Part shown: one piece after another, positions 34,025-42,639 of the stretch
Layout of the letters: every line of letters starts with the position of its first letter
Position numbering within the stretch: the first letter of the stretch is position 1
NCBI RefSeq assembly: GCF_000346615.1
Contig: NZ_ANNU01000017.1
Span: 1-64,000, forward strand
DNA: 64,000 nt
Direction of reading: 5' to 3'
Source of the DNA: Nafulsella turpanensis ZLM-10
GTDB taxonomy: Bacteria; Bacteroidota; Bacteroidia; Cytophagales; Cyclobacteriaceae
The notes under the pieces: generated by a model
Told to the model about the DNA's origin: nothing
Database searches by the model: none
What the model saw: only the letters and a program-made list of their open reading frames with translations
Program-made: the position numbers and the translations under genes

Positions 34025-36532
34025 ATGAAACAGCTCTTCCCCCTTTACTTTTTCCTGGCATTTTCCAGTTTTTCACTTTTTGGCCAAAACACACCTCCTG
34101 TTGCTGATGAGGTTCATGAAAAGCTCCTGTCTTACCAGCAGGCGCGGCCTACAGAAAAAGCTTACCTCCATACCGATAAAAGTATTTACAGTCCTGGAGA
34201 AACAATTTGGTTCAAGGCCTATTTAACCGATGGCAGCACCCTTCTTCCCGGCTCGCTAAGCACAATTCTTTATGTAGAGCTGCTTGGCCCTGACCAAAAC
34301 CTGATTTCGAAGCGCAATATTTTCGTTGCCGAGGGAGTAGGTAAGGGCGATATTGCTCTCCCGGATTCTTTAGCTGCCGGATCTTATTCCATAAGAGCCT
34401 ATACCCGCTATATGCTAAATGAAGGTCTTCCTCACCCATACACGAAAGATATTACAATTATTAAAGCCCTTCCCTCTCAACCTGCAACGAAAAAGCTTCC
34501 ACCTCTTACAAGTTCAGAAAATATTGAGGCCCTGCCTGCTCAACTGAACCTTCACTTTTTTGCCGAGGGTGGAGAAGTAGTAAACGGCCTGCAAAATAGA
34601 ATTGCCATAAAAGCAGTAAATGAAAGTGGAGAGGGAATAGATGTGGAAGGGAATATTGTTAATAACAGTGGAGAGGTTATTGGTGAATTCAGTACTTACA
34701 AATTTGGCTTGGGAGAAATTCAGCTCAAACCCACTCCGGGAGAAGTACCTTACTCAGCCATTGTTACCTACAATGGAAAAGACTACTCCTTTCAACTCCC
34801 GAACACCAAAGAGAGTGGCTTTGGAATAAATATCCGTAGCCACAATAACAGAATATATCTTAATGCTTCCCATACAAACCCGGATGAATTAGAGGGTGCG
34901 TTTGTACTGGGACATATCAGAGGTAATACCTTTGCTACCATAACAGGTGAAAAAGGTGCAAAAGAAATTTATGCCGCCATTCCAACAGATAGCCTGTCTT
35001 CTGGTATTGCGCACTTTACTCTTTTCAATAAAGAAGGAATCCCGCAGAGAGAAAGGCTGGTTTTTATTGATAATCCATTGCACCAGCTTTCCCTCAGCAT
35101 AGCCACAGACCAGCCAACCTACGATACACGAGAGGAAGCAGGCTTTCAACTCAAGCTCCAGAATAAAAGAGGAGAAACGCCGATTGGTAATGTTTCGGCC
35201 ACAGTAGTAGAAGAATCCCTCTTGAAAAAATTTAGGAAAAACGGCAATATCAGAAGCTTCTTTCTTTTAACTTCTGACTTAAGAGGTAAGATTGAAAATC
35301 CTGATTATTATTTTAACCCTCAAAATAAGGACAGACATTATCTCCTGGACCTCCTTATGCTAACTCATGGCTGGAGAAGATTCGCATGGAAAGAGGTCCT
35401 TGAAGAAAAACTGAAAGCACCTTCTATCCTTCCTGAAAAAGGTTTCACCGTTAACGGTCAGCTGTTCAATTATTCCCGGCAGGACAAGAAAACGGAAGGA
35501 ATTGTTGAACTGCGAACCATGGAGAATTTTCTTTTCAGCAAAACCGATACAACTACTAAAGATGGACAATTTTCTTTCAATGAACTCCATTTTACAGATA
35601 CCGTTACCTTTATTGTACAGGCCGACAGAATAAGAAAGAAGGATCGTGAAGGAAATGATAATTTCCATATAGAAATTGATTCCGGAAAAGACTTGAATAT
35701 AGCTCCTCCGAAACTTTCTGTAAACACTGTAAAAAAAACCATCAATTATTCTGCATATAAGCAGTACCAGCAGAAAATGGCAAAAATACAGGAAATCGAC
35801 TCTGTATATAGTCCGGATAGGCGAGTAATTCTGTTAGATGAGGTTTCAGTTGAATCGGAAAGAGCGCGCGAAGAGAGCGTATTTGAACATAGTGGAAGTT
35901 TTTATCGTGAACCATCAGGCAGACTTCTAATGGATTCTATGCCTCCCGGCTTCTCTGCTATGAATGTATTCGATATTATTCAGGGAAGGGTACCGGGCGT
36001 TTTTGTAACAACAAATGGAGCAGGCAGAACAGCAGTAATAAGAGGCCCCGGAAGCTTTCGCGCTGGTGCCAACGATGCTCTGTTCCTGTTAGATGGTATG
36101 CCGGTTGAACCTCAGGTGATGAACACTATTTTTGGCCATGATATTGCTTATATAGATGTAGTGAAGGGAGCTAAAACAGCTGCTTTCGGCTCAAGAGGAA
36201 GTAATGGGATAATTGCCGTTTATACAAAGCGTGGCGTAGGCCAACAGCCTATCAATGAAGATGTACCAGGCATCATTACCTTTAAGTATCCCGGCTATTA
36301 CCTGGCACGGGAATTTTATACTCCCAATTACCATAAAGATGACCCTTCGCACGCCAAACCCGATTTCCGCAGTACCCTCTACTGGAACCCGGATATCTTT
36401 ATTGATGAAAATGGAGAGGCTGAGATTAAATTTTTTACCTCGGATGAAAAAGAAGAGTATATCCTGCTGATTGAAGGCATAACAGCCGATGGCAGATTTA
36501 TTACCGGAGAGAAAACTTTTTCTGTAGAATAG
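34025..36532 (+). CDS. Secreted macroglobulin/TonB-plug protein, paralogue 2
   Basis: An 835-aa exported protein with the same domain order as the preceding gene. It has a signal peptide (about 1-20, ending SLFGQ), MG2-like start KAYLHTDKSIYSPGETIWFK, and a THGWRRFAWKEVL box. A carboxypeptidase-regulatory-like segment and a plug-like domain (about 640-745) with FDIIQGRVPGVFV, ALFLLDGMPVEPQ and NGIIAVYTKR follow. The C-terminal MG-type domain is almost identical to that of paralogue 1. The plug keeps the VxxGAKTAAFGSRGSNG-type loop better than the first copy. No barrel is present. A bidirectional terminator follows. It may have arisen by tandem duplication, then partial gene conversion. Confidence 0.85.
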   Translation: MKQLFPLYFFLAFSSFSLFGQNTPPVADEVHEKLLSYQQARPTEKAYLHTDKSIYSPGETIWFKAYLTDGSTLLPGSLSTILYVELLGPDQNLISKRNIFVAEGVGKGDIALPDSLAAGSYSIRAYTRYMLNEGLPHPYTKDITIIKALPSQPATKKLPPLTSSENIEALPAQLNLHFFAEGGEVVNGLQNRIAIKAVNESGEGIDVEGNIVNNSGEVIGEFSTYKFGLGEIQLKPTPGEVPYSAIVTYNGKDYSFQLPNTKESGFGINIRSHNNRIYLNASHTNPDELEGAFVLGHIRGNTFATITGEKGAKEIYAAIPTDSLSSGIAHFTLFNKEGIPQRERLVFIDNPLHQLSLSIATDQPTYDTREEAGFQLKLQNKRGETPIGNVSATVVEESLLKKFRKNGNIRSFFLLTSDLRGKIENPDYYFNPQNKDRHYLLDLLMLTHGWRRFAWKEVLEEKLKAPSILPEKGFTVNGQLFNYSRQDKKTEGIVELRTMENFLFSKTDTTTKDGQFSFNELHFTDTVTFIVQADRIRKKDREGNDNFHIEIDSGKDLNIAPPKLSVNTVKKTINYSAYKQYQQKMAKIQEIDSVYSPDRRVILLDEVSVESERAREESVFEHSGSFYREPSGRLLMDSMPPGFSAMNVFDIIQGRVPGVFVTTNGAGRTAVIRGPGSFRAGANDALFLLDGMPVEPQVMNTIFGHDIAYIDVVKGAKTAAFGSRGSNGIIAVYTKRGVGQQPINEDVPGIITFKYPGYYLAREFYTPNYHKDDPSHAKPDFRSTLYWNPDIFIDENGEAEIKFFTSDEKEEYILLIEGITADGRFITGEKTFSVE
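36293..36515 (+). repeat. Near-identical 3' segment, copy 2
   Basis: Second copy of the 223-bp segment at 33456-33678, same orientation and same position relative to the gene end. Confidence 0.85.
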
Positions 36533-36557
36533 ACCGTCCGTCTCAGCTCACGAAAAT

Positions 36558-36588
36558 AAAAGAGGCTACCTTTTCGGGCAGCCTCTTT
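36558..36588. terminator. Bidirectional terminator
   Basis: AAAGAGGCT / AGCCTCTTT stem between the convergent paralogue 2 and lysS, with T-runs on both sides. Confidence 0.8.
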
Positions 36589-36606
36589 TGTTAAAAACCG
36601 TTACTT

Positions 36607-38349
36607 CTACTCTTTTTCGTAAATCCAGCTTTCTACCTCTTCAAGCGTAGGGTTCTTCACCTCCTTTAGCTTCATCTTTTTGCGGGTGCCGCAAATATCA
36701 TTGAAAAGTTTCGTAGGAGTGCTGTGCTTCAGCTGCTCAATCGTCAGGATTTTCAATTCCTGCAGAATCGGAATCAGCTCCTCACGAATGCCCTGGTCTT
36801 TATAATCCTGCTCAGTGGCATATTTCACTTTCTTCTCCGGGCGCATCTGCGGGAAGAAGAGCACATCCTGAATAGAATTGGAGTTGGTCATGATCATGCT
36901 CAGGCGGTCGATGCCAATACCCAAACCTGCTGTTGGCGGCATTCCATATTCAATAGCCCGCAGGAAGTCCTCGTCGAGCACCATGGCTTCTTCATCGCCC
37001 CGCTTGCCCAGCTCCAGCTGCTCTTCGAAGCGCCTGCGCTGATCGATAGGATCATTCAGCTCAGAGAAGGCATTACAGATTTCCTTACCGTTACAGATAG
37101 CCTCGAAACGTTCAACCAGACCTTCTTTGCTGCGGTGGCGCTTGGCAAGCGGCGACATCTCCACAGGGTAATCGGTAATAAAAGTTGGCTGAATCAGCTG
37201 GGCCTCACATTTCTCGCCGAAAATTTCGTCAATCAGCTTACCTTTACCCATGGTTTCATCCACCGGTACATCCAGCTTTTGGCAGGTTTCGCGCAGCTGG
37301 GCCTCGTCCATTTCAGAGATATCGATTCCTGTAAAATGCTCAATGGCTTCGAACATGGTAAAGCGTTTCCATGGGCGCTGGAAGTTGATGGTATGCTGAC
37401 CAACCTTTACCTCAGTAGTTCCATGCAGGTCAAGGGAAACTTTCTCCACCATTTCCTCTACCAGGTTCATCATCCAGTTATAGTCTTTATAGGCTACATA
37501 CAGCTCTACCTGGGTAAACTCAGGATTGTGGAAGCGGCTCATCCCCTCGTTACGGAAGTCTTTGGCAAACTCATATACACCATCGTATCCGCCTACAATC
37601 AGCCTTTTCAGGTAAAGCTCATTGGCAATACGCAGGTACAGAGTCATGTCGAGCGTATTGTGGTGGGTTTTAAAGGGACGGGCAGCGGCACCACCATAGA
37701 GTGGCTGCAAAATAGGGGTTTCGACCTCCAGGTACCCGCGCTCATTCAGGTAAGAGCGCATCGACTGCACCAGCTGAGAGCGCTTCCGGAAGGTTTCCCG
37801 CACGTGAGGATTCACAACCATATCGACATAGCGCTGGCGGTAACGCTGCTCCGGATCGTCGAATGCATCGTAGCGCACAACATTACCCTGCTCATCTTCC
37901 CGCTCTTTAACGATAGGCAATGGACGGAGCGATTTGCTCAGTATTTTCAGCTCCGTAACGTGGATGGAAATTTCTCCGGTTTGGGTGGTAAATACGTAAC
38001 CTTTTACACCAATAAAGTCGCCAATGTCTAACAGCTTTTTGAAAACCGTATTGTACATCGTCTTATCTTCATCAGGGCAAATGTCGTCGCGGCGAACATA
38101 AAGCTGAATACGGCCGGTGGAGTCCTGCAGTTCGGCAAAAGAGGCAGAACCCATAATGCGCTTGCTCATGATACGGCCGGCAATGGATATGTTTTTATAG
38201 TCTGTTTTTCGCTTTTCGTAATTGGTTTCAATATCCTTCGCCGTTACGTTTACCTCGAAGGTTTCGGAAGGATAAGGGTTAATCCCCAGCTCACGAAGCG
38301 CTTCCATTTCTTCGCGCCGCCTGAGTTCCTGTTCGCTTAAATGCTGCAT
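36607..38349 (-). CDS. lysS: Lysine--tRNA ligase, class II
   Basis: A 580-aa class II LysRS. An N-terminal OB-fold anticodon-binding domain (about 55-160, with [20 protein letters not shown]) precedes the catalytic core. Motif 2 is [18 protein letters not shown] and motif 3 is [11 protein letters not shown]. Compared with the ~505-aa E. coli enzyme it has a C-terminal helical extension of about 70 residues (after [11 protein letters not shown]), as in other Bacteroidota. A TAAATTTG -7 element lies 60 nt upstream on its strand. A bidirectional terminator separates it from the convergent neighbour. Confidence 0.97.
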   Translation of the reverse strand: MQHLSEQELRRREEMEALRELGINPYPSETFEVNVTAKDIETNYEKRKTDYKNISIAGRIMSKRIMGSASFAELQDSTGRIQLYVRRDDICPDEDKTMYNTVFKKLLDIGDFIGVKGYVFTTQTGEISIHVTELKILSKSLRPLPIVKEREDEQGNVVRYDAFDDPEQRYRQRYVDMVVNPHVRETFRKRSQLVQSMRSYLNERGYLEVETPILQPLYGGAAARPFKTHHNTLDMTLYLRIANELYLKRLIVGGYDGVYEFAKDFRNEGMSRFHNPEFTQVELYVAYKDYNWMMNLVEEMVEKVSLDLHGTTEVKVGQHTINFQRPWKRFTMFEAIEHFTGIDISEMDEAQLRETCQKLDVPVDETMGKGKLIDEIFGEKCEAQLIQPTFITDYPVEMSPLAKRHRSKEGLVERFEAICNGKEICNAFSELNDPIDQRRRFEEQLELGKRGDEEAMVLDEDFLRAIEYGMPPTAGLGIGIDRLSMIMTNSNSIQDVLFFPQMRPEKKVKYATEQDYKDQGIREELIPILQELKILTIEQLKHSTPTKLFNDICGTRKKMKLKEVKNPTLEEVESWIYEKE

Positions 38350-38408
38350 AAGACCGTCTTCTGTTATTAGAGTCGTACAGGCAAATTACCTGCAAATAAA
38401 ATTTGGTG

Positions 38409-38416
38409 CAAATTTA
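38409..38416 (-). promoter_or_regulatory. -7 element TAAATTTG of lysS
   Basis: CAAATTTA on the plus strand gives an exact TAnnTTTG on the minus strand, 60 nt upstream of lysS. Confidence 0.45.
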
Positions 38417-38536
38417 GTAATTAATCATGGTAATTTTATGCAGGGGAACGGCTAATTGCGGAATGGACAAAATAAAGCGCCTCATCTTCTTCTATAAAAA
38501 GAAAAGGAGGCGCACTAAAAAGATACCTTTATTCCT

Positions 38537-39751
38537 TTACAGGAGTTTTATTCCTCTGCGGTTCATTTCGCGCCTCACCAGGTTAAACTCCCGGCTGCTT
38601 TGGCCTGCCATAGCTGTATTTTCCTGCGCACGGCGAATCAGGTAGGGCATTACATGCTTTACAGGACCATAAGGAACATACTTAGCCACATTGTACCCGT
38701 GAGCAGCAAGGGCATAGGACATATTATCGCTCATACCGTAAAGCTGGGCGAAGAAAAAGCGGGGATCTTCTTTATGCACACCATGCTTCTCCATGAGCAT
38801 GGTAAGGTAATAATTGCTGTAGTCGTTGTGCGAACCGCAGCACATGCCGATTCGCTGCTTATGGTCGAGGCAAAATTTTAAGCCCTGGTTAAAGAGGTCG
38901 TCGGTCATTTCTTTATTCGGATTGATCGGATCCGGATAACCTTTTTCTTCCGCCCGATCTCTCTCCTTTTCCATATAGGCTCCCCGCACCAGCTTAGCAC
39001 CCAGCCATACCTGGTGGGTAACTGCAAAGTGGAGGGCATTCCGGAGGAGCTGCAGACCATCTACCCGGTACATCTGGTAAGTATTGTACACCACCGGCCG
39101 TTCTCCATTATACCTTTTCATCATCTCCAGGGCCAGCTGATCGATTACGTCCTGAATCCAGGTTTCTTCCCCGTCAATAAAAACTCTGGTATTGGCATCG
39201 TGGGCTGCTTTGCAGATACGATCTACCCTTTCTTTTACCTGATCAAAACTTTGCTGTTCGGTTTCCGATAGCTTATCGCCCCGCTGCACTTTTTCTAATA
39301 AACTAAAGCGGGCAATACCGGTGACTTTAAAAACACAAAAAGGAATAGTAGGGGTGGTGCGGGCTTTCTCTACTGTACGAAGGATTTCCCTGGTAGTCGC
39401 CTCAAAGGCTTTTTCATTCTCCTCTCCCTCCACCGAATAATCAAGTATCGTCCCTATATTCGACTGGGCCAGTTCCTGAATGGTTTTCTCACTGTCTTCT
39501 ATGGTTTCTCCCCCGCAAAACTGCTCAAAAATAGTTTCCTTTATCAGCCCTTTTACCGGCAGGTGGAGGTTAAGCGCCTGCTTCAGCAAAACAGTACCAA
39601 CATTAGTCAGCAAATTGCTGTTCATGGCAGCAAAAATCAGGTATTTCTTGCGCAAAGCCAGGTCAGATTGTGAGGCAAATGCTACTGCGGTGTCTTCGAA
39701 AGACAGCGGTTTTTCGGGTATATGTGTCAATACTGTTCCTTCCATAGTCAT
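38537..39751 (-). CDS. Proline dehydrogenase
   Basis: A 404-aa FAD-dependent proline dehydrogenase from Met at 39751 (MTMEGTVLTHIPEKPLSF); the frame is open to 39808. It has the TIM-barrel landmarks of the PutA/ProDH family: CVFKVTGIARFSLLEKVQRG, RVFIDGEETWIQ, GAKLVRGAYMEKERDRA, GSHNDYSN and the C-terminal AKYVPYGPVKHVMPYLIRRAQEN, whose Arg pair binds the proline carboxylate. It oxidises proline to P5C and passes electrons to quinone. It is monofunctional; no P5C dehydrogenase is nearby. A 9-bp perfect inverted repeat in its upstream region may be an operator. Confidence 0.93.
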   Translation of the reverse strand: MTMEGTVLTHIPEKPLSFEDTAVAFASQSDLALRKKYLIFAAMNSNLLTNVGTVLLKQALNLHLPVKGLIKETIFEQFCGGETIEDSEKTIQELAQSNIGTILDYSVEGEENEKAFEATTREILRTVEKARTTPTIPFCVFKVTGIARFSLLEKVQRGDKLSETEQQSFDQVKERVDRICKAAHDANTRVFIDGEETWIQDVIDQLALEMMKRYNGERPVVYNTYQMYRVDGLQLLRNALHFAVTHQVWLGAKLVRGAYMEKERDRAEEKGYPDPINPNKEMTDDLFNQGLKFCLDHKQRIGMCCGSHNDYSNYYLTMLMEKHGVHKEDPRFFFAQLYGMSDNMSYALAAHGYNVAKYVPYGPVKHVMPYLIRRAQENTAMAGQSSREFNLVRREMNRRGIKLL

Positions 39752-39842
39752 GCAATCGATTGTGTATACGGCGCACTTCCGGATAAGTTCCTGCACAACT
39801 AATGACACATTTGTCGGGGGCTTGTCTTGTATCCGGCTCGTT

Positions 39843-39869
39843 CAAAGGATTTACAACATGTGTAAATCC
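39843..39869 (-). promoter_or_regulatory. Putative promoter and operator of proline dehydrogenase
   Basis: A perfect inverted repeat, GGATTTACA (39847-39855) and TGTAAATCC (39861-39869), has a 5-nt centre. It overlaps CAAAGGAT (39843-39850), which on the minus strand is ATCCTTTG, a near match to TAnnTTTG. A dyad this close to a promoter in a divergent gap looks like a repressor or activator site. It could also affect the aromatic gene on the other side. Confidence 0.45.
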
Positions 39870-40037
39870 AGGCGAATTTCCGGCAAGTATATGTACAAGT
39901 ATTGGATTTTAAAACTGCTGCCTGGGAAATATTATCCCCTGGCTCTTTACAGCAAACAGAGGGTGTTTCCGCTCTTGCAGAGGGTGGTAATTCGGGTGGT
40001 TTAGTGTACCTTTACCCTTATAAGCAGATAGAGCAAA

Positions 40038-41117
40038 ATGAATAAGAACTGGATAACAGCTTATGGTCAGCAGCCGCTGTACATTGCAGGCCCCTGCAGT
40101 GCCGAAACGCCGGAGCAGCTTCGCACGACTGCCCTGGCTGTTCAGCAGCTTGGCATTAAGCTGGTGCGGGCAGGAGTGTGGAAACCACGCACCCGCCCCA
40201 ACAGCTTTGAAGGAGTAGGCGTAGAAGCCCTGAAATGGATACAGGAGATAAAAAAAGAAACAGGACTTGCCTTTGCAATAGAGGTGGCCAATCCACTGCA
40301 TGTAGAAGCTGCCCTTCAGTACGATATAGACGTCCTCTGGATTGGCGCCCGCTCTACTGTTAACCCTTTTACCGTACAGGAAATTGCCGATGCCCTGCAG
40401 GGAACTGATAAACCAGTGCTGGTTAAGAACCCCATTAACCCCGACCTCTCGCTCTGGATGGGTGCCTTTGAGCGGCTAAAAGGCAGAGGCATCGACAAGC
40501 TGGGGGCCATTCACCGGGGTTTCTCTTCTTTTGCTGAAAGCCGCTACCGCAACATTCCTGCCTGGCAAATTCCAATTGAACTCAAACGGCTTATGCCGGA
40601 CCTGCCTCTTATTTGCGACCCCAGCCATATTGGGGGCGATAGCCTTATGATCGAAGGCATCTCTCAAATGGCCCTGGACCTGGATTACGACGGGCTTATG
40701 ATTGAAACGCACCCGACTCCTGCTGAAGCCTGGAGCGACGCCAAACAGCAGGTAAGTCCTGCTCAGCTACAGGAAATTCTATCGCGCCTGCGGAAGCGCG
40801 ACCCGGCCAGTCAGCACCCGGAGTTTGCTGATAAGCTGGAGGAAATCCGCGACCAGATTGACCAGGCTGACCGGGAAATCCTGGAGGCGCTCCACCGGCG
40901 TATGGAACTGGTCGGGCGAATTGGCGAGTATAAGCGAAACCATAATATTGCCATCCTGGACCTGAAGCGCTGGAACGAGATTTTTGAAAGTCGCCCGCAA
41001 TGGGGAAAAAAGTTTGGCCTGAAGAAATCATTTATAAAAGAACTGTATAAGTTGGTCCATCAGGCCTCCATTAAAATGCAGACGAACATTCTTAACAACA
41101 AAAAGGAAAAATATTGA
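40038..41117 (+). CDS. Bifunctional DAHP synthase / chorismate mutase type II
   Basis: A 359-aa fusion. Residues 1-260 are a KDO8P-synthase-like DAHP synthase (IAGPCSAETPEQL, AGVWKPRTRPNSFEGVG, VKNPINPD, AIHRGFSS, CDPSHIGGDSL, IETHPTPAEAWSD). It condenses PEP and erythrose-4-P. Residues about 272-355 are an AroQ chorismate mutase (LEEIRDQIDQADREILEAL, RRMELVGRIGEYK). The fusion is characteristic of Bacteroidota and links the first shikimate step to prephenate formation, so prephenate may feed back on the synthase. The next gene, aroB, starts with a TTG overlapping its stop. A TACCTTTA near -7 motif lies 24 nt upstream. Confidence 0.94.
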   Translation: MNKNWITAYGQQPLYIAGPCSAETPEQLRTTALAVQQLGIKLVRAGVWKPRTRPNSFEGVGVEALKWIQEIKKETGLAFAIEVANPLHVEAALQYDIDVLWIGARSTVNPFTVQEIADALQGTDKPVLVKNPINPDLSLWMGAFERLKGRGIDKLGAIHRGFSSFAESRYRNIPAWQIPIELKRLMPDLPLICDPSHIGGDSLMIEGISQMALDLDYDGLMIETHPTPAEAWSDAKQQVSPAQLQEILSRLRKRDPASQHPEFADKLEEIRDQIDQADREILEALHRRMELVGRIGEYKRNHNIAILDLKRWNEIFESRPQWGKKFGLKKSFIKELYKLVHQASIKMQTNILNNKKEKY

Positions 41118-42169
41118 ATCTTCCTTCGAGCATCCACACCCATTTACCAGCGCCGGAAGCACTGCAAAAGCTTTTGCTGGAGTTGGACTTTTCGCAACTG
41201 GCTGTCCTCACCGATGAGCATACCAGCCGACATTGCCTTCCTAAAATAAAGCGGGCATTACCAGAGTCATTTACCTCCATTGAAATCCAAAGTGGAGAGG
41301 AAAATAAAAACCTGCAAAGCTGTTCCCACATCTGGGAAGCGCTTACCAGTACCGGCTTCGACCGGAAAGGCATTCTTATCAACCTTGGCGGGGGCGTGCT
41401 AACCGATATGGGGGGCTTTTGTGCAGCTACCTATAAAAGAGGAATCCGCTTTATCAATATCCCTACCACTCTCCTCTCGCAGGTCGATGCCAGCGTGGGC
41501 GGAAAGCTGGGCATTGATTTTATGGGGTTCAAAAATCATATCGGGCTTTTCCAGGAAGCAGAGGCGGTATTAATCGATGCTGATTTTTTAAGCACGCTGC
41601 CGCTGCAGGAGCTACGGTCTGGCTATGCAGAGGTAGTAAAACATGCCCTTATTGCCGATGCCCATCACTGGCAGCAACTGCAGGAGAAGGACTGGCAGCA
41701 ACAAGACTGGCAGCAAATCATCAGGCACAGCATAGGCTTAAAGCAGCAGATTACCTTAGCCGACCCGAGGGAAAAGGGATTGCGCAAAATCCTTAATTTC
41801 GGCCATACCATCGGCCATGCGGTCGAAAGCTATTTTCTGGAGAACGGCCCCAAACTCCTCCATGGGGAAGCGGTGGCCATTGGCATGGTGGCCGAAGCAT
41901 ACCTTTCTTACTTAAAAACCGGCCTATCTGCTGAGGAACTGCAGAACTGCTGCAGCTATATCAGCGAAATTTTTCCTTTAGCCTCTATTCCCGAAAGCGC
42001 TTTTGAGCAGCTGATCAGCCTTGCTCTGCAGGACAAAAAGAATGAAAGAGGCATTATTCACTGTACCCTTTTAAGCCAGGTAGGGAAAGCAGTGTACGAT
42101 GTTGCTATTAGCCGGAAAGATATAGAAGAAGCCTTCCAATGGTACAATAAAAAAGGCTGGATAAATTAA
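41114..42169 (+). CDS. aroB: 3-dehydroquinate synthase
   Basis: A 351-aa NAD- and metal-dependent enzyme that converts DAHP to 3-dehydroquinate. Landmarks are the NAD loop NLGGGVLTDMGGFCAATYKRG, PTTLLSQVDASVGGKLGIDF, GYAEVVKHALIAD and the metal-site FGHTIGHAVE. The TTG start at 41114 overlaps the stop of the preceding gene (TTGA), a strong sign of translational coupling with DAHP synthase-chorismate mutase. The next Met lies well into the conserved fold. The 3' end of the coding region is itself part of a hairpin that serves the opposite strand. Confidence 0.95.
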   Translation: MNLPSSIHTHLPAPEALQKLLLELDFSQLAVLTDEHTSRHCLPKIKRALPESFTSIEIQSGEENKNLQSCSHIWEALTSTGFDRKGILINLGGGVLTDMGGFCAATYKRGIRFINIPTTLLSQVDASVGGKLGIDFMGFKNHIGLFQEAEAVLIDADFLSTLPLQELRSGYAEVVKHALIADAHHWQQLQEKDWQQQDWQQIIRHSIGLKQQITLADPREKGLRKILNFGHTIGHAVESYFLENGPKLLHGEAVAIGMVAEAYLSYLKTGLSAEELQNCCSYISEIFPLASIPESAFEQLISLALQDKKNERGIIHCTLLSQVGKAVYDVAISRKDIEEAFQWYNKKGWIN

Positions 42170-42180
42170 TTATCCAGCCT
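42154..42180 (-). terminator. Terminator overlapping the aroB stop
   Basis: AGGCTGGATAA / TTATCCAGCCT is a perfect 11-bp stem around 5 nt. On the minus strand it is followed by TTTTTT, so it terminates the leftward YtxH gene. Its arms include the last aroB codons. Confidence 0.75.
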
Positions 42181-42211
42181 AAAGCAGTTGGTAAGTATGT
42201 GCTAAAGCAGA

Positions 42212-42472
42212 TTAGCCTTTTAAATCGTCTATTTCGCGCTCACCACGCTCTCTGAGTCTCTCAGCCTCGGCCAGGGCGCTGTTGGTAAGGTCTCTGATCT
42301 TTTCAAAGCCCACTTCCCACTGGTCTTCAAGGTCATTTACCAGTGCATCGGCCTGGCGGCTTAGCTTATCTCTGGTCATTCGTCCGCTGTCGGGAGCCAT
42401 TAGCATTCCAATAGCAATGCCTGCTGCAGTACCAGCTAAAAAGGCAAAAAGTGATTTGTCTGAATTATTCAT
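42212..42472 (-). CDS. YtxH domain-containing protein
   Basis: An 86-aa protein with an N-terminal glycine-rich hydrophobic helix (FAFLAGTAAGIAIGMLMAPDSG, about 8-29), a YtxH hallmark. It is followed by an amphipathic helical tail (KLSRQADALVNDLEDQW..., ending EREIDDLKG). YtxH proteins are small, membrane-anchored and often stress-induced, without an enzyme activity. It lies on the opposite strand between aroB and aroA, splitting an otherwise rightward aromatic run. Confidence 0.87.
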   Translation of the reverse strand: MNNSDKSLFAFLAGTAAGIAIGMLMAPDSGRMTRDKLSRQADALVNDLEDQWEVGFEKIRDLTNSALAEAERLRERGEREIDDLKG

Positions 42473-42639
42473 AAGAATTGAGGATTAAGGAATAAAAATT
42501 ATTTAATCTACTTAACGGTTTGGATGCAAACTTGTTTTGACGGATTGCCAACGCTTAATTTACGTAAAAGTAAGAAGGAAGTTCAAAGATTCAGTAAAAA
42601 GTTAAATCACAGCTCCTTACTTTGCTAAACCATTACTCC

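Noticed and set aside
36293-36515. Insertion sequence or transposon end
   Set aside because: The near-identical blocks have no inverted repeats, target duplications or transposase and lie in frame inside both genes, so gene conversion fits better.
36724-38031. 435-codon plus-strand frame opposite lysS
   Set aside because: LysRS motifs on the minus strand are unambiguous, and the plus frame shows no family pattern.
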